Under the pieces are notes generated by a model. That model saw nothing but the letters and a program-made list of their open reading frames with translations. It was not told the origin of the DNA and did not search any database. A DNA stretch of 64,000 nt from Granulosicoccus sp. GTDB taxonomy: Bacteria > Pseudomonadota > Gammaproteobacteria > Granulosicoccales > Granulosicoccaceae. Position numbers and translations under genes: made by a program. This document shows, piece by piece, positions 49,891-59,057 of this stretch (positions are counted from its first letter, which is position 1; every line of letters starts with the position of its first letter). Location: positions 29,176-93,175 of the forward strand of contig JAHDGK010000013.1 of assembly GCA_020627685.1 (NCBI GenBank). Direction: 5' to 3'.

Positions 49891-50984
49891 GGCTTTCCTC
49901 GCGCAAAGGATTCAAGGTAATCAACCAGTGCATCAACAGCGTCATCGGTTGCGGCATTGTATAGACTCGCTCGCAGGCCTCCGACGGATTTATGCCCTTT
50001 CAAGCCCGTAAAGTTTCTCGCGGCAGCCTCGTCTAAAAATGCTTTAGTGAGAGATTCTTCGCTTAAACGAAACGGAATGTTCATGCGGGAACGGTTGGCG
50101 GCACAGACCGAATTTTGAAATACGTCGTGCTTATCAATGGTTTGGTAGACCTTCTCGGCTTGTCGCTGATTACGTTCGGCCATAGCCGTTAATCCACCCG
50201 ACTCAAGCAACCACTCGAAGACCAAACCAGCCGCATACCAGGCAAATGTGGGCGGTGTATTGAGCATAGAGCCTGCTTTTGCCATAGCTGCATAGTTGAA
50301 CACTGGCGGCAATCCGGCCTGTTCGCTGCGTTCGATCAGGTCGTTCCTGATGATGACCAACGTAATACCCGCAGGGCCAATGTTTTTTTGCGCTCCGGCG
50401 TAGATCATGCCGTATTTCGAGATATCGACTGGCTGAGACAATATTGAGGACGACATATCCGACACGATGGGCAACTCTGTCTTGGGAATCTCATCAAACA
50501 CAATGCCGTCGATCGTTTCGTTATCGGTTACGTGCAAAAAACTGGCATCGGCAACATCAAGCCATTGCTTACTATTGGGAATGCTGATTAACGGTTCTGT
50601 CTGGCAAGCGGTTACCTCTACAACGTTGGTAAGCGCTGCGGCACTGGCCATCGCTTTTTTAGCCCAGTATCCGGTATTGGCATAAGCGACCTTTTTTCGC
50701 TGATCAAGGTTTTGGACACACAGGGAGAATTGAGCGCTCGCACCACCTTGCATGAACAGTACTGAGTAATTATCCGGGATATTCAGCAGCAGACGGAAAT
50801 CGGACTCAGCTTTGGCAGCGATTTCAGCAAAATCAGAGCTGCGATGACTCATTTCCAACACGGACAAACCACGCCCACGATAATCAACGAGGTCATTCTG
50901 CAAGCTTTCCAACACAGGAGCCGGCATTGCTGCCGGACCTGCATTGAAATTAAAGCAGCGGTTTGCTGTTGCTTGTGTCAACAC
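49887..50984 (-). CDS. serC: Phosphoserine aminotransferase
   Basis: PLP enzyme of serine and pyridoxal synthesis. NFNAGPAAMPAPVLE at the start, GGASAQFS, PLP-binding Lys in MIYAGAQKNIGPAG and PPTFAWYAAGLVF are diagnostic. 365 residues. Begins 32 bases after gyrA and overlaps pheA, the pseudomonad-type gyrA-serC-pheA order. Confidence 0.96.
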   Translation of the reverse strand: MLTQATANRCFNFNAGPAAMPAPVLESLQNDLVDYRGRGLSVLEMSHRSSDFAEIAAKAESDFRLLLNIPDNYSVLFMQGGASAQFSLCVQNLDQRKKVAYANTGYWAKKAMASAAALTNVVEVTACQTEPLISIPNSKQWLDVADASFLHVTDNETIDGIVFDEIPKTELPIVSDMSSSILSQPVDISKYGMIYAGAQKNIGPAGITLVIIRNDLIERSEQAGLPPVFNYAAMAKAGSMLNTPPTFAWYAAGLVFEWLLESGGLTAMAERNQRQAEKVYQTIDKHDVFQNSVCAANRSRMNIPFRLSEESLTKAFLDEAAARNFTGLKGHKSVGGLRASLYNAATDDAVDALVDYLESFARGKP

Positions 50985-51016
50985 TCTTCCAACCCGTTAT
51001 GAAACGGCAAGTTGTA

Positions 51017-53692
51017 TCAATTGGATTCGTCTTCAGAGTTATCAGGCGCATCGTCTGAAGAAGCGTCATCGTTGGAAGAATCTGCTGTATTTGCAGAGTT
51101 TGCTGCACTTTCATCTGTTGACGAATCTGCGTCTTCAGCACTCGAATCATCGTCATCAGAGCTGACATCTGATTCATCGATTGGCGTGAGCTCGACAAGC
51201 GACTCTCCTTCGTTCAGGCGAATCAAACGAACACCTTGCGTGTTTCTACCCACTGTAGAGACGCCCGATACCGCAGTTCTCACAAGCGTTCCAGCATCGG
51301 TTATGAGCATGATTTCATCGTCTTCACCCACTTGAACAGCGCCGATAACCGGGCCGTTTCTATCGGATGTTTTGATATCAATGACACCCATGCCACCGCG
51401 ACCTTTGGTCGGATAGTCTTCAGGCTTGGTTCGCTTTCCATAGCCATTTTTAGTGGCGCTGAGGATCGTACCTTCACCCACAACAATGAGTGCAATAACG
51501 CTGTCTTCTTCAGGCATCCGTATGCCACGGACACCCGCCGCAGTACGTCCCATCTTGCGAACTGATTCTTCATTAAAGCGCATTGCTCGACCGCCACTGG
51601 AGAACAACATGACGTCGCTATCACCGGTGGTCAAAGCAACATCGATGAGGTAGTCGTCGACGCGTAAATCGATAGCAATGATGCCGTTCGCACGAGGTCT
51701 GGAGAAATCAGACAAAGCGGTTTTCTTGACCACACCTTTGCTCGTTGCAAAGACGATATTTTGATTTTCGCTGTACTCTCTGACCGTCAACACTGCATTA
51801 ACACGCTCGTTTTCTTCAAGCGGTAACAAGTTGACGATAGGTCGACCCCTCGAACCTCTGCTGGCAACCGGTAATTCGTATACGCGTTTCCAGTAAACCT
51901 TACCGACGCTTGTGAAAAACAGAACGGTGTCGTGCATGCTGGCGACAAATAGCTTGTCGACAAAATCTTCATCTTTCATGGAGGTGGCTGATTTACCACG
52001 CCCACCTCGCCGTTGCGCACGGTAATCGGACAGCGGTTGGGCCTTGCAGTAACCGCTGTGGGAGAGCGTGACAACCACTGATTCGTCAGCGATGAGATCT
52101 TCTACGGTCATCTCAGAGTGATCAACTTGAATTTCTGTTCGACGTTGATCGCCATAGGCTTCAATGATGGCCACGAGCTCTTCTCTGATGACCAGACGCA
52201 GACGCTCTGGATCCGTGAGGATATCGAGGTAATCTTCGATTTTCTCGAGAATTTCCTTGTATTCTGCGATGATCTTGTCTTGCTCAAGACCTGTTAAGCG
52301 ATGCAAGCGCAGATCAAGAATGGCTTGAGCTTGAACTTCCGTTAACTGATAACGGCCATCATGCAAACCGTATTGCTCACCCAGATTTTCAGGCTTTGAT
52401 GCAGCAGCACCTGCCCTTTCGAGCATGCCACTAACGATGCCCGGCTCCCAGGTCTGAGACACTAATTTTTCTTTAGCTTCCGGCGAGTTCTGAGACTCTT
52501 TAATGAGCTGGATGATGGGATCGATGTTTGCCAGAGCAACAGCCAAGCCTTCCAATACGTGCGCCCTATCGCGGGCTTTTCGTAATAGGAAGACGGTACG
52601 GCGTGTGACGACTTCGCGGCGATGGCGTATGAACGCATTAAGCACCTGCACCAAGTTAAGCAACTTAGGCTGGCCATCGTCTAAGGCAACCATATTGATG
52701 CCGAATACGACTTGAAGCTGCGTTTGCTTATACAACTGGTTAAGCATGACCTCACCGGCCTCGCCTCTACGCAGTTCTATGACAACACGCATGCCGTCTT
52801 TGTCTGACTCATCACGAAGCTCGGTGATGCCTTCAATCTTTTTGTCCTTAACGAGCTCCGCTATTTTTTCAAGCAAGCGAGCCTTGTTGACCTGGTAAGG
52901 CAACTCGTGAACGATGATGGTGTCTTTGCCCGTTTTCTCGCTGTGCTCAACGGTGGCTTTCGCTCGAATATAAAGCTTGCCGCGACCTGTTCTGTAAGCA
53001 TCACGAATTCCACGAGCGCCGTTGATGATGCCGCGCGTTGGGAAATCGGGGCCAGGCAGATGCTCCATCAATTGCTCAACGGTGATGTCAGGTTCATCGA
53101 GCATCGCAATGGTTGCGTTGATGACTTCAGAGATATTGTGTGGCGGTATATTCGTGGCCATGCCGACGGCGATACCGGTGCCGCCATTAACTAACAAATT
53201 AGGAATTCTGGACGGGAGAACCGCAGGCTCTTTCTCAGAACCATCGTAGTTGGGGACAAAGTCGACGGTCTCTTGATCGATGTCCGCAAGCAGATCTTGG
53301 GTGATCTTGTGCATGCGCACTTCGGTATATCGCATAGCTGCCGGTGGATCACCATCTACGGAACCAAAGTTGCCTTGTCCGTCGATCAGCATGTAGCGCA
53401 TGCTGAATGGCTGCGCCATACGAACCATAGAATCGTAAATGGCGGAATCGCCGTGCGGGTGGTATTTACCCATAACCTCACCCACCACACGCGCCGATTT
53501 TCTGTAAGGGCGGTTGTAGTCGTAGTTTTGTTCGTGCATGGCAAACAGGATGCGACGATGCACCGGTTTTAAACCATCACGAACATCAGGCAAGGCTCGT
53601 GAAACGATGACGCTCATAGCGTAATCGAGGAACGACTGCCTCATCTCATCTTCGAGATTGATGGGCAGAATTTCTTTGGCGAAATCAGACAT
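51017..53692 (-). CDS. gyrA: DNA gyrase subunit A, with long acidic tail
   Basis: Type II topoisomerase subunit that introduces negative supercoils. The active-site Tyr is in [10 protein letters not shown], the quinolone-resistance region [17 protein letters not shown] has Ser and Asp at the usual sensitive positions, and the C-terminal beta-pinwheel holds the GyrA-box-like QRRGGRGK. Start: the frame opens at a TTG (53707), but [13 protein letters not shown] at 53692 fits the family. The last ~50 residues are a Ser/Asp/Glu-only tail. Confidence 0.96.
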   Translation of the reverse strand: MSDFAKEILPINLEDEMRQSFLDYAMSVIVSRALPDVRDGLKPVHRRILFAMHEQNYDYNRPYRKSARVVGEVMGKYHPHGDSAIYDSMVRMAQPFSMRYMLIDGQGNFGSVDGDPPAAMRYTEVRMHKITQDLLADIDQETVDFVPNYDGSEKEPAVLPSRIPNLLVNGGTGIAVGMATNIPPHNISEVINATIAMLDEPDITVEQLMEHLPGPDFPTRGIINGARGIRDAYRTGRGKLYIRAKATVEHSEKTGKDTIIVHELPYQVNKARLLEKIAELVKDKKIEGITELRDESDKDGMRVVIELRRGEAGEVMLNQLYKQTQLQVVFGINMVALDDGQPKLLNLVQVLNAFIRHRREVVTRRTVFLLRKARDRAHVLEGLAVALANIDPIIQLIKESQNSPEAKEKLVSQTWEPGIVSGMLERAGAAASKPENLGEQYGLHDGRYQLTEVQAQAILDLRLHRLTGLEQDKIIAEYKEILEKIEDYLDILTDPERLRLVIREELVAIIEAYGDQRRTEIQVDHSEMTVEDLIADESVVVTLSHSGYCKAQPLSDYRAQRRGGRGKSATSMKDEDFVDKLFVASMHDTVLFFTSVGKVYWKRVYELPVASRGSRGRPIVNLLPLEENERVNAVLTVREYSENQNIVFATSKGVVKKTALSDFSRPRANGIIAIDLRVDDYLIDVALTTGDSDVMLFSSGGRAMRFNEESVRKMGRTAAGVRGIRMPEEDSVIALIVVGEGTILSATKNGYGKRTKPEDYPTKGRGGMGVIDIKTSDRNGPVIGAVQVGEDDEIMLITDAGTLVRTAVSGVSTVGRNTQGVRLIRLNEGESLVELTPIDESDVSSDDDDSSAEDADSSTDESAANSANTADSSNDDASSDDAPDNSEDESN

Positions 53693-53740
53693 GTAGCGAA
53701 GGGCCAAACAGTGTGGCGATCGGGTCAGATCAACCGCTCA

Positions 53741-53749
53741 ATTCTATCA
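53741..53749 (-). promoter_or_regulatory. Extended -10 element for gyrA
   Basis: Minus-strand TGATAGAAT, a TGN plus near-consensus -10, about 50 bases before the gyrA start. The -35 is weak, as extended -10 promoters allow. Confidence 0.45.
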
Positions 53750-53844
53750 CATCGAAGCCTGTAACAGCGCGGTTTCAGCAGCCTTGCGACACCTGCCCTA
53801 CAACGTTATCGTGCTCCCAACTAAAACGCATTTCATGATGGCCT

Positions 53845-55203
53845 ATGTCCGTTACTTCTAACGCCTCTTCCACCGAGTCCCCGGACACTGATTTTCGAAT
53901 CGATGCAGGCTGGATAATCACGATGAACGCCGGCAATGATGTGCTGCCGCGGCATTCCCTCATTGTTGAAAACGGCAGAATTTCTGCTTGCTTGCCTTGG
54001 CGAGATGCTGATGTGCAATTTGCTCACTTACCCGCACAAAACGCAAAAGACAGTATTTTGATGCCAGGCCTCATCAATGCACACACACACCTGGCCATGA
54101 ATCTGTTGCGCGGCTTTGCCGACGACACCCCGCTTAAACAATGGCTAGAAAATCATATCTGGCCAACTGAAAGCGCACATATGGGCACCTCATTCGTCGC
54201 TGACGGATCTGAGCTGGCCATTGCTGAATCCATCAGCAATGGTGTGACGACAGTGAACGATATGTATTTCTTTCCCGACGAAGTAGCGAAGGTGTGTCGC
54301 AAGGCAGGCATCAGAGCAACCGTTGGCTTGTTGGTGTTTGATTTTCCAACAGCTTGGGCCGGTAGCACTGATGAATACTTCAGCAAAGGCATTGCACTTC
54401 ACGATGCCTGCAAGGGCGACCCCTTGATACAAACTGCCTTTGCTCCGCACGCACCCTATACGGTTTCTCAAAAGCCGTTGGAGCGCATAGCCACCCTATC
54501 CTCCGAACTGGACATCCCCGTGCATATGCACGTGCACGAAACAGCTTTCGAGGTAACAGAGTTCGTCAAAGCCCATGGCGTAAGACCCATTCAACGACTG
54601 CACGACATCGGACTCCTCAGCCCATCTCTTCTGGCCGTTCACCTCACACAACTGACGCAAGATGAAATATCAACACTTGCAGAAACCGGTGTCCATGCGA
54701 TCCACTGCCCGGAATCCAATTTAAAACTTGCCAGCGGACAATCACCTGTTGCCGATATGTTAAAAGCCGGGGTCAATGTTGCTGTGGGCACCGATGGCGC
54801 CGCCAGCAATAACGATCTCGATCTTCTCGGCGAACTTCGCACCGCAGCATTTTTGGCCAAACTAGCCGATGGAGATGCATCAACACTCAATGCAGGCACA
54901 GCACTACGCATGGTCACCATTGATGCAGCTCGTGCGCTGGGTCTTGAACATGAAATCGGCTCCTTGGAACACGGAAAATCAGCAGACTGCATTGTCATAA
55001 AACCCGATTTGGGCATGATTCCGGTTTATGATGCTCAAGCCCAAGTGGTGTATACCAACAGCAGCCCCTGCGTTCAGGACGTCTGGGTCGCCGGAAAGCC
55101 ATTGATGCGAAACCGAAAACTCCTCACGCTTGATGCCGAGCGACTTTATGCAAACGCCGCCCGGTGGTCGGAAAAAATTGCCGAAAACGCCAACTTGAAC
55201 TAA
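53845..55203 (+). CDS. mtaD: MTA/SAH deaminase-like amidohydrolase
   Basis: Metal-dependent deaminase of the TRZ/ATZ family, probably acting on 5'-methylthioadenosine or S-adenosylhomocysteine. Metal ligands: HTHLAMNLLRG, HMHVHE and the VGTDGAASNNDLDL Asp. 452 residues. The order mtaD-ubiG next to and divergent from gyrA is conserved in Pseudomonas. Substrate is inferred from context and motif, not proven. Confidence 0.88.
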   Translation: MSVTSNASSTESPDTDFRIDAGWIITMNAGNDVLPRHSLIVENGRISACLPWRDADVQFAHLPAQNAKDSILMPGLINAHTHLAMNLLRGFADDTPLKQWLENHIWPTESAHMGTSFVADGSELAIAESISNGVTTVNDMYFFPDEVAKVCRKAGIRATVGLLVFDFPTAWAGSTDEYFSKGIALHDACKGDPLIQTAFAPHAPYTVSQKPLERIATLSSELDIPVHMHVHETAFEVTEFVKAHGVRPIQRLHDIGLLSPSLLAVHLTQLTQDEISTLAETGVHAIHCPESNLKLASGQSPVADMLKAGVNVAVGTDGAASNNDLDLLGELRTAAFLAKLADGDASTLNAGTALRMVTIDAARALGLEHEIGSLEHGKSADCIVIKPDLGMIPVYDAQAQVVYTNSSPCVQDVWVAGKPLMRNRKLLTLDAERLYANAARWSEKIAENANLN

Positions 55204-55279
55204 GCAGTAGGCATCGACTCACGACGCAATCCCGTATGTATCGGTATCTGCAGACTCGCAAACACACACCACAATCGCT

Positions 55280-55990
55280 ATGAGCACAACCACGAACAAC
55301 GTCGACCCGGCTGAACTCGCAAAATTTCAGGACCTTGCCAGCCGATGGTGGGACGCCAACAGTGAATTCAAACCACTGCACCAGATAAACCCGCTGCGAC
55401 TGAACTGGATCAACGAGCGTATACCGCTCGAAGGTGCCCGCGTGCTTGATGTGGGCTGTGGCGGCGGCATACTCGCCGAGTCGATGGCAGAAAAAGGTGC
55501 GGATGTTCTAGGTATCGATTTAGCAGAAGCCCCGCTCGCTGTAGCTCGGTTACATGCTCTGGAGTCAGGAGCCTCCCTTGAGTATCGCGAAATTTCAGCG
55601 GAAGATTGCGCTGTTGAAAAACCGGCAGAATTTGACTGCGTCACTTGTCTTGAATTACTCGAGCATGTTCCTGATCCAGCATCTACTGTTGCGGCGTGCG
55701 CAGCCATGGTTAAGCCCGGTGGACGAGTCTTTTTCTCCACTCTGAACAAAAACCCAAAATCATTCCTGTTCGCGATAGTAGGCGCTGAATACGTCTTGAG
55801 ACTACTGCCGCGCGGAACTCACGATTGGAAAAAATTTATCAAACCCTCCGACCTCGGTAGCCACTGCAGAGCATCGGGCTTACGGGTCGATGAAATCATC
55901 GGGCTTACGTATAACCCGCTCACCAAACGCTACAAATTAGAGAATGATGTCGACGTTAACTACATGATTGCAACGACTCGGATTGCCTGA
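55280..55990 (+). CDS. ubiG: UbiG, ubiquinone O-methyltransferase
   Basis: SAM-dependent methyltransferase of both O-methylation steps of ubiquinone. [21 protein letters not shown] is the SAM-binding motif, after [24 protein letters not shown], the family N-terminus; [11 protein letters not shown] ends it. 236 residues. Second gene of the mtaD-ubiG run, 7 bases before the next. Confidence 0.96.
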   Translation: MSTTTNNVDPAELAKFQDLASRWWDANSEFKPLHQINPLRLNWINERIPLEGARVLDVGCGGGILAESMAEKGADVLGIDLAEAPLAVARLHALESGASLEYREISAEDCAVEKPAEFDCVTCLELLEHVPDPASTVAACAAMVKPGGRVFFSTLNKNPKSFLFAIVGAEYVLRLLPRGTHDWKKFIKPSDLGSHCRASGLRVDEIIGLTYNPLTKRYKLENDVDVNYMIATTRIA

Positions 55991-55997
55991 GTAGCGC

Positions 55998-56912
55998 GTG
56001 ATAAAGGTTGAACAAGGGAGCAGCTTGTATTACAGCCTGCTTTGGACAGATCTGGAATCAAGGGATAGATTTATCCGCCGGTTAAATCTTGTACATGCGC
56101 TGAGCACAACGCTTGACGATGTTCAAGAACAAGACGTGGCGCAAAAGAAAATTCATTGGTGGCATGAAGAACTGGAGCGAATGTGTCAGGGCGAGTCGAG
56201 GCACCCGAGCACCAAAGATTGTCAGGCAGAAGCGTTCAACGTCACTAAGCGCTACCCGAAGCCTTCTGAAAACCCGTTTCTAAGTGCCTGTCTGTCCCTA
56301 CTATCGAGCGTATCAACAGCCAGATTGCAACCTGCGGAAACAATTGCTGAACGGGACCAGCAACTGATTCAGAACTTTCAAGCCAGACTTGCATTACTCA
56401 GCCACGCTCTGAGCAATGACAGCAAGGATCTGGACACAGCTACGCACCCGGAGCAATCAGCCGAGGCTCTGGCGAAACATGAGCAACTGACGCGCCTACC
56501 GGCGCTCATTCATAGGGGTCACGCAGTATTCAGCGATGAGACCTATCGTGCGCACAATGTTTCTCCCAAGGATCTGGCTGCTGGCATCAGAGTCGCCTCA
56601 GATATGAACAGCGAAACGGCAAACGACGATAGCTCCCTATCAGGCATACCCATTATTGAAGAGAAATTAGGCAAACAGACTCTGTTAACATCGGCCATTG
56701 AAGATGCGCATGCCACACTCATCAAAGCCACTGTGAGTGTTAATGTGTCGAAGCGATACCGAACTGCCCCCCTGCTACCGCTTTGGCGACTGTTAGTGTT
56801 GCGACGCAAACAGTTAGCGCTTTGGCAGAAGAAACAACCGGATTTACTAACAGAACATATGGCACTGACACCCATTGCAAAGCTATTCCATGCATGGTGC
56901 AACCGCCGTTAA
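55998..56912 (+). CDS. Squalene/phytoene synthase-like protein in the ubiG operon
   Basis: 304 residues starting at GTG. The N-terminus has the look of the squalene/phytoene synthase family: YYSLLWTDLESRDRF, an Arg, then a single Asp-rich motif in TTLDDVQEQD and the IHWWHEELERM helix. The second Asp-rich motif of active synthases is not visible, and the middle is divergent and charged, so it may be a non-catalytic member like the NDUFAF6 assembly factor. Between ubiG and a yciK-like gene, where other species have a phosphatase (MupP). Confidence 0.65.
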   Translation: MIKVEQGSSLYYSLLWTDLESRDRFIRRLNLVHALSTTLDDVQEQDVAQKKIHWWHEELERMCQGESRHPSTKDCQAEAFNVTKRYPKPSENPFLSACLSLLSSVSTARLQPAETIAERDQQLIQNFQARLALLSHALSNDSKDLDTATHPEQSAEALAKHEQLTRLPALIHRGHAVFSDETYRAHNVSPKDLAAGIRVASDMNSETANDDSSLSGIPIIEEKLGKQTLLTSAIEDAHATLIKATVSVNVSKRYRTAPLLPLWRLLVLRRKQLALWQKKQPDLLTEHMALTPIAKLFHAWCNRR

Positions 56913-56931
56913 AAATCATCCAAACCCGTTT

Positions 56932-57717
56932 ATGCAAAATCCCAACTACATAGATTGTCAGGCAGATCAGAAAGACTTTAAATTAGACCCTGGCAGCCTT
57001 GACAATAAAGTTATTCTTATCACCGGTGCGACGGGTGGGCTGGGTACTGAATTGAGCAAAGCCTGCGCGGAAGCAGGCGCTACGGTGATTTTAGTGAGTC
57101 GTAAGCTTAAGAAACTGGAAAAACTTTACGACGTTGTTCAGGGCCTCGGGAAAGCTGAGCCTGCGATGATGACATTGGAACAAGACAAAGCCGGGCCTAA
57201 TGAGTACATCGAAATTGCGGATATGCTCGAATCAGAAATCGGCTCTCTGGATGCTATTGTCCATACCGCCGCCGACCTTGGCACATCCACACCACAAATG
57301 GCAATTGACCAAAGTGAATGGGCGCGTGTCATGAATGTCAACCTCAGCAGCGCCCGCCTTCTTTCTCTGTACTGCATGCCGCTACTGTCTAAATCATCGC
57401 TTGCCAGCATAAGCTTTCTACTCGATTACAAAACGACGGCATACTGGGGCGGTTACGGCGTCTCAAAACAAGCGGTGCAAACCTTCATGCATATGCTGGC
57501 CGATGAACACGAAGGTAAAAAAGATCAAGCAGGCAATCCTCTTGTAGCCATCAATGGCTATGATCCGGGCCCCATGCGCACCCCCTTGCGCCGGCGGGCG
57601 TTCCCGGGGGAACTGGAAGAAGAAACTGTTCCACCTCAAAACAAACTCGGACCGCTACTCTCGCTTATAAGCCGCAAGGACAGACAACTCACAGGCGCAG
57701 CTTTTCACTGGCGCTAG
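56932..57717 (+). CDS. YciK-like short-chain dehydrogenase/reductase
   Basis: NAD(P)-dependent SDR of 261 residues: nucleotide motif ITGATGGLGTELSKA, active Tyr-x3-Lys in YGVSKQAVQ, GYDPGPMRTPLRRRAFPGE end region as in YciK. Upstream in-frame starts exist (TTG 56875, ATG 56890), inside the previous gene; ATG 56932 gives the normal N-terminus but has no Shine-Dalgarno. Substrate unknown. Last gene of the operon. Confidence 0.85.
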   Translation: MQNPNYIDCQADQKDFKLDPGSLDNKVILITGATGGLGTELSKACAEAGATVILVSRKLKKLEKLYDVVQGLGKAEPAMMTLEQDKAGPNEYIEIADMLESEIGSLDAIVHTAADLGTSTPQMAIDQSEWARVMNVNLSSARLLSLYCMPLLSKSSLASISFLLDYKTTAYWGGYGVSKQAVQTFMHMLADEHEGKKDQAGNPLVAINGYDPGPMRTPLRRRAFPGELEEETVPPQNKLGPLLSLISRKDRQLTGAAFHWR

Positions 57718-57726
57718 AGTAATAGC

Positions 57727-57749
57727 GGGCAGCTAATTAAGCAGCCCGG
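57727..57749. terminator. Weak hairpin between convergent yciK-like and EAL-HDOD genes
   Basis: GGGC-x-GC stem with one mismatch around TTAATTA, overlapping the EAL-HDOD stop. No T-run; low-confidence shared terminator. Confidence 0.3.
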
Positions 57750-58932
57750 AAGTCTCTTCTGACCAGGCAACAGCCGATTGATACAGCTGCCCCATATTGA
57801 TTTCCCCGGCCCCTTCAGGGTTGATGACAGAACCTGTTTCAAAGCCTTCCAACAAGTCGAGCATCAAGCCACCCTCGCCAGTGCGGTTAACCAGCTCATC
57901 GTGAAGATCTTCGCTTACTGCAACCGAGCCTAATGCATCCTGCATCGATTGCCCCATAAACACGTCAAGCAGTGAGAGCAGGCCAAACGTAAAGTAGGTC
58001 GCTGAATTTAGCGATTTCTTTTCCGCCACTTGCTGACAGAATCTGGCTCGCGTCAACGCTAACTTTATGACTTCAGTGGGTCTGTCATCCATCTGAGACA
58101 TGACTAGCAACGTAACCCAATTGCTAATCATCTCCCTCCCCAGCATGACCGCAGCGTGCTGAATAGAAGTCACTTCTACACGCAAACCGTTCATGGGAGA
58201 GTTTATATATTTAAGTGTACGCACACCCAGGGAAACGTCCCGTTCAACAATCTCCGCCAGTTCTTGAATCGTGGAGTCCGGGTTGTTGATCTCCGCCATT
58301 AGTTGCACAAGGGCAACTCTGTTTGCCGGCAGCTTAGCGCCAGAGATAATTTTTGGCTTGGCAAAGAAATAACCCTGAAAGTAATGAAAGCCGTAAGAAC
58401 TCAGTTCTTCAAACTCTTCGTGAGTTTCGACCCTTTCAACCAAAGAGCGACGTCCAGCGGCTTCATCTTCCAGCCGGTAAGCTTTCAAGGCTTCCATAGA
58501 GTGTTGAGTGATGTCGTACTTTATGATTTGCGCTAGCGGTAGTAAGCGCGCAAATTGCTCCTTATCAACAAAATCGTCCAAGGCCATAACGTGCCCTTTG
58601 GCGATAAGCTTTTCGACTCCTGCAACAACCTCATCAGTGACAACAACATCTTCCAAAACTTCAAGCACACATCGGCCCGGAGGAAGTAGCTCTAACAGAT
58701 CAGGGGATACTAGAAAATCATCGGTGAGGTTTACAAACGCCAAGCCGTTCCCAACCAGATTGTCCATGCCAACTTCAACAACGGCATTAAACAAAACATT
58801 GGACGTTGCGGTCTTGCCGTCAACACTGGGGTCATAGGCATTGCTATCTGATGAGCGATACAGCAATTCGTAGCCATAGGTTTCGCCATTGGCACACAAA
58901 ATTGGTTGCCGCGCTATATAAAACGCACTCAT
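57733..58932 (-). CDS. EAL-HDOD (YuxH-type) signalling protein, degenerate EAL
   Basis: Two-domain protein of 399 residues. The EAL domain (about 1-200) reads YELLYR where active phosphodiesterases have EALxR; DDF and the Lys in IIKYDI survive, and the end is FHYFQGYFFAKP. Loss of the EAL Glu argues against c-di-GMP cleavage and for a binding role. Residues 200-399 are an HDOD domain (ELAEIVERDVSLGVRTLKYINSP). Such proteins control motility in Vibrio and others. Confidence 0.85.
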   Translation of the reverse strand: MSAFYIARQPILCANGETYGYELLYRSSDSNAYDPSVDGKTATSNVLFNAVVEVGMDNLVGNGLAFVNLTDDFLVSPDLLELLPPGRCVLEVLEDVVVTDEVVAGVEKLIAKGHVMALDDFVDKEQFARLLPLAQIIKYDITQHSMEALKAYRLEDEAAGRRSLVERVETHEEFEELSSYGFHYFQGYFFAKPKIISGAKLPANRVALVQLMAEINNPDSTIQELAEIVERDVSLGVRTLKYINSPMNGLRVEVTSIQHAAVMLGREMISNWVTLLVMSQMDDRPTEVIKLALTRARFCQQVAEKKSLNSATYFTFGLLSLLDVFMGQSMQDALGSVAVSEDLHDELVNRTGEGGLMLDLLEGFETGSVINPEGAGEINMGQLYQSAVAWSEETSGLLN

Positions 58933-59010
58933 TTAACGGAAAGTCTCAAGGCCATGGCTGCATCAATGTCTAACTCAATAAGAGCTATCGACACAAATGA
59001 CCAATATTGC

Positions 59011-59038
59011 AAGGTTACTTGTCGGTACTTGTAACCTT
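59011..59038 (-). terminator. Hairpin after the fused protease gene
   Basis: Eight-bp stem AAGGTTAC / GTAACCTT with a 12-base loop, 20 bases after the minus-strand stop. No T-run follows, so the call is moderate. Confidence 0.45.
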
Positions 59039-59057
59039 TAGCCAGCGAGAGTTCTTA

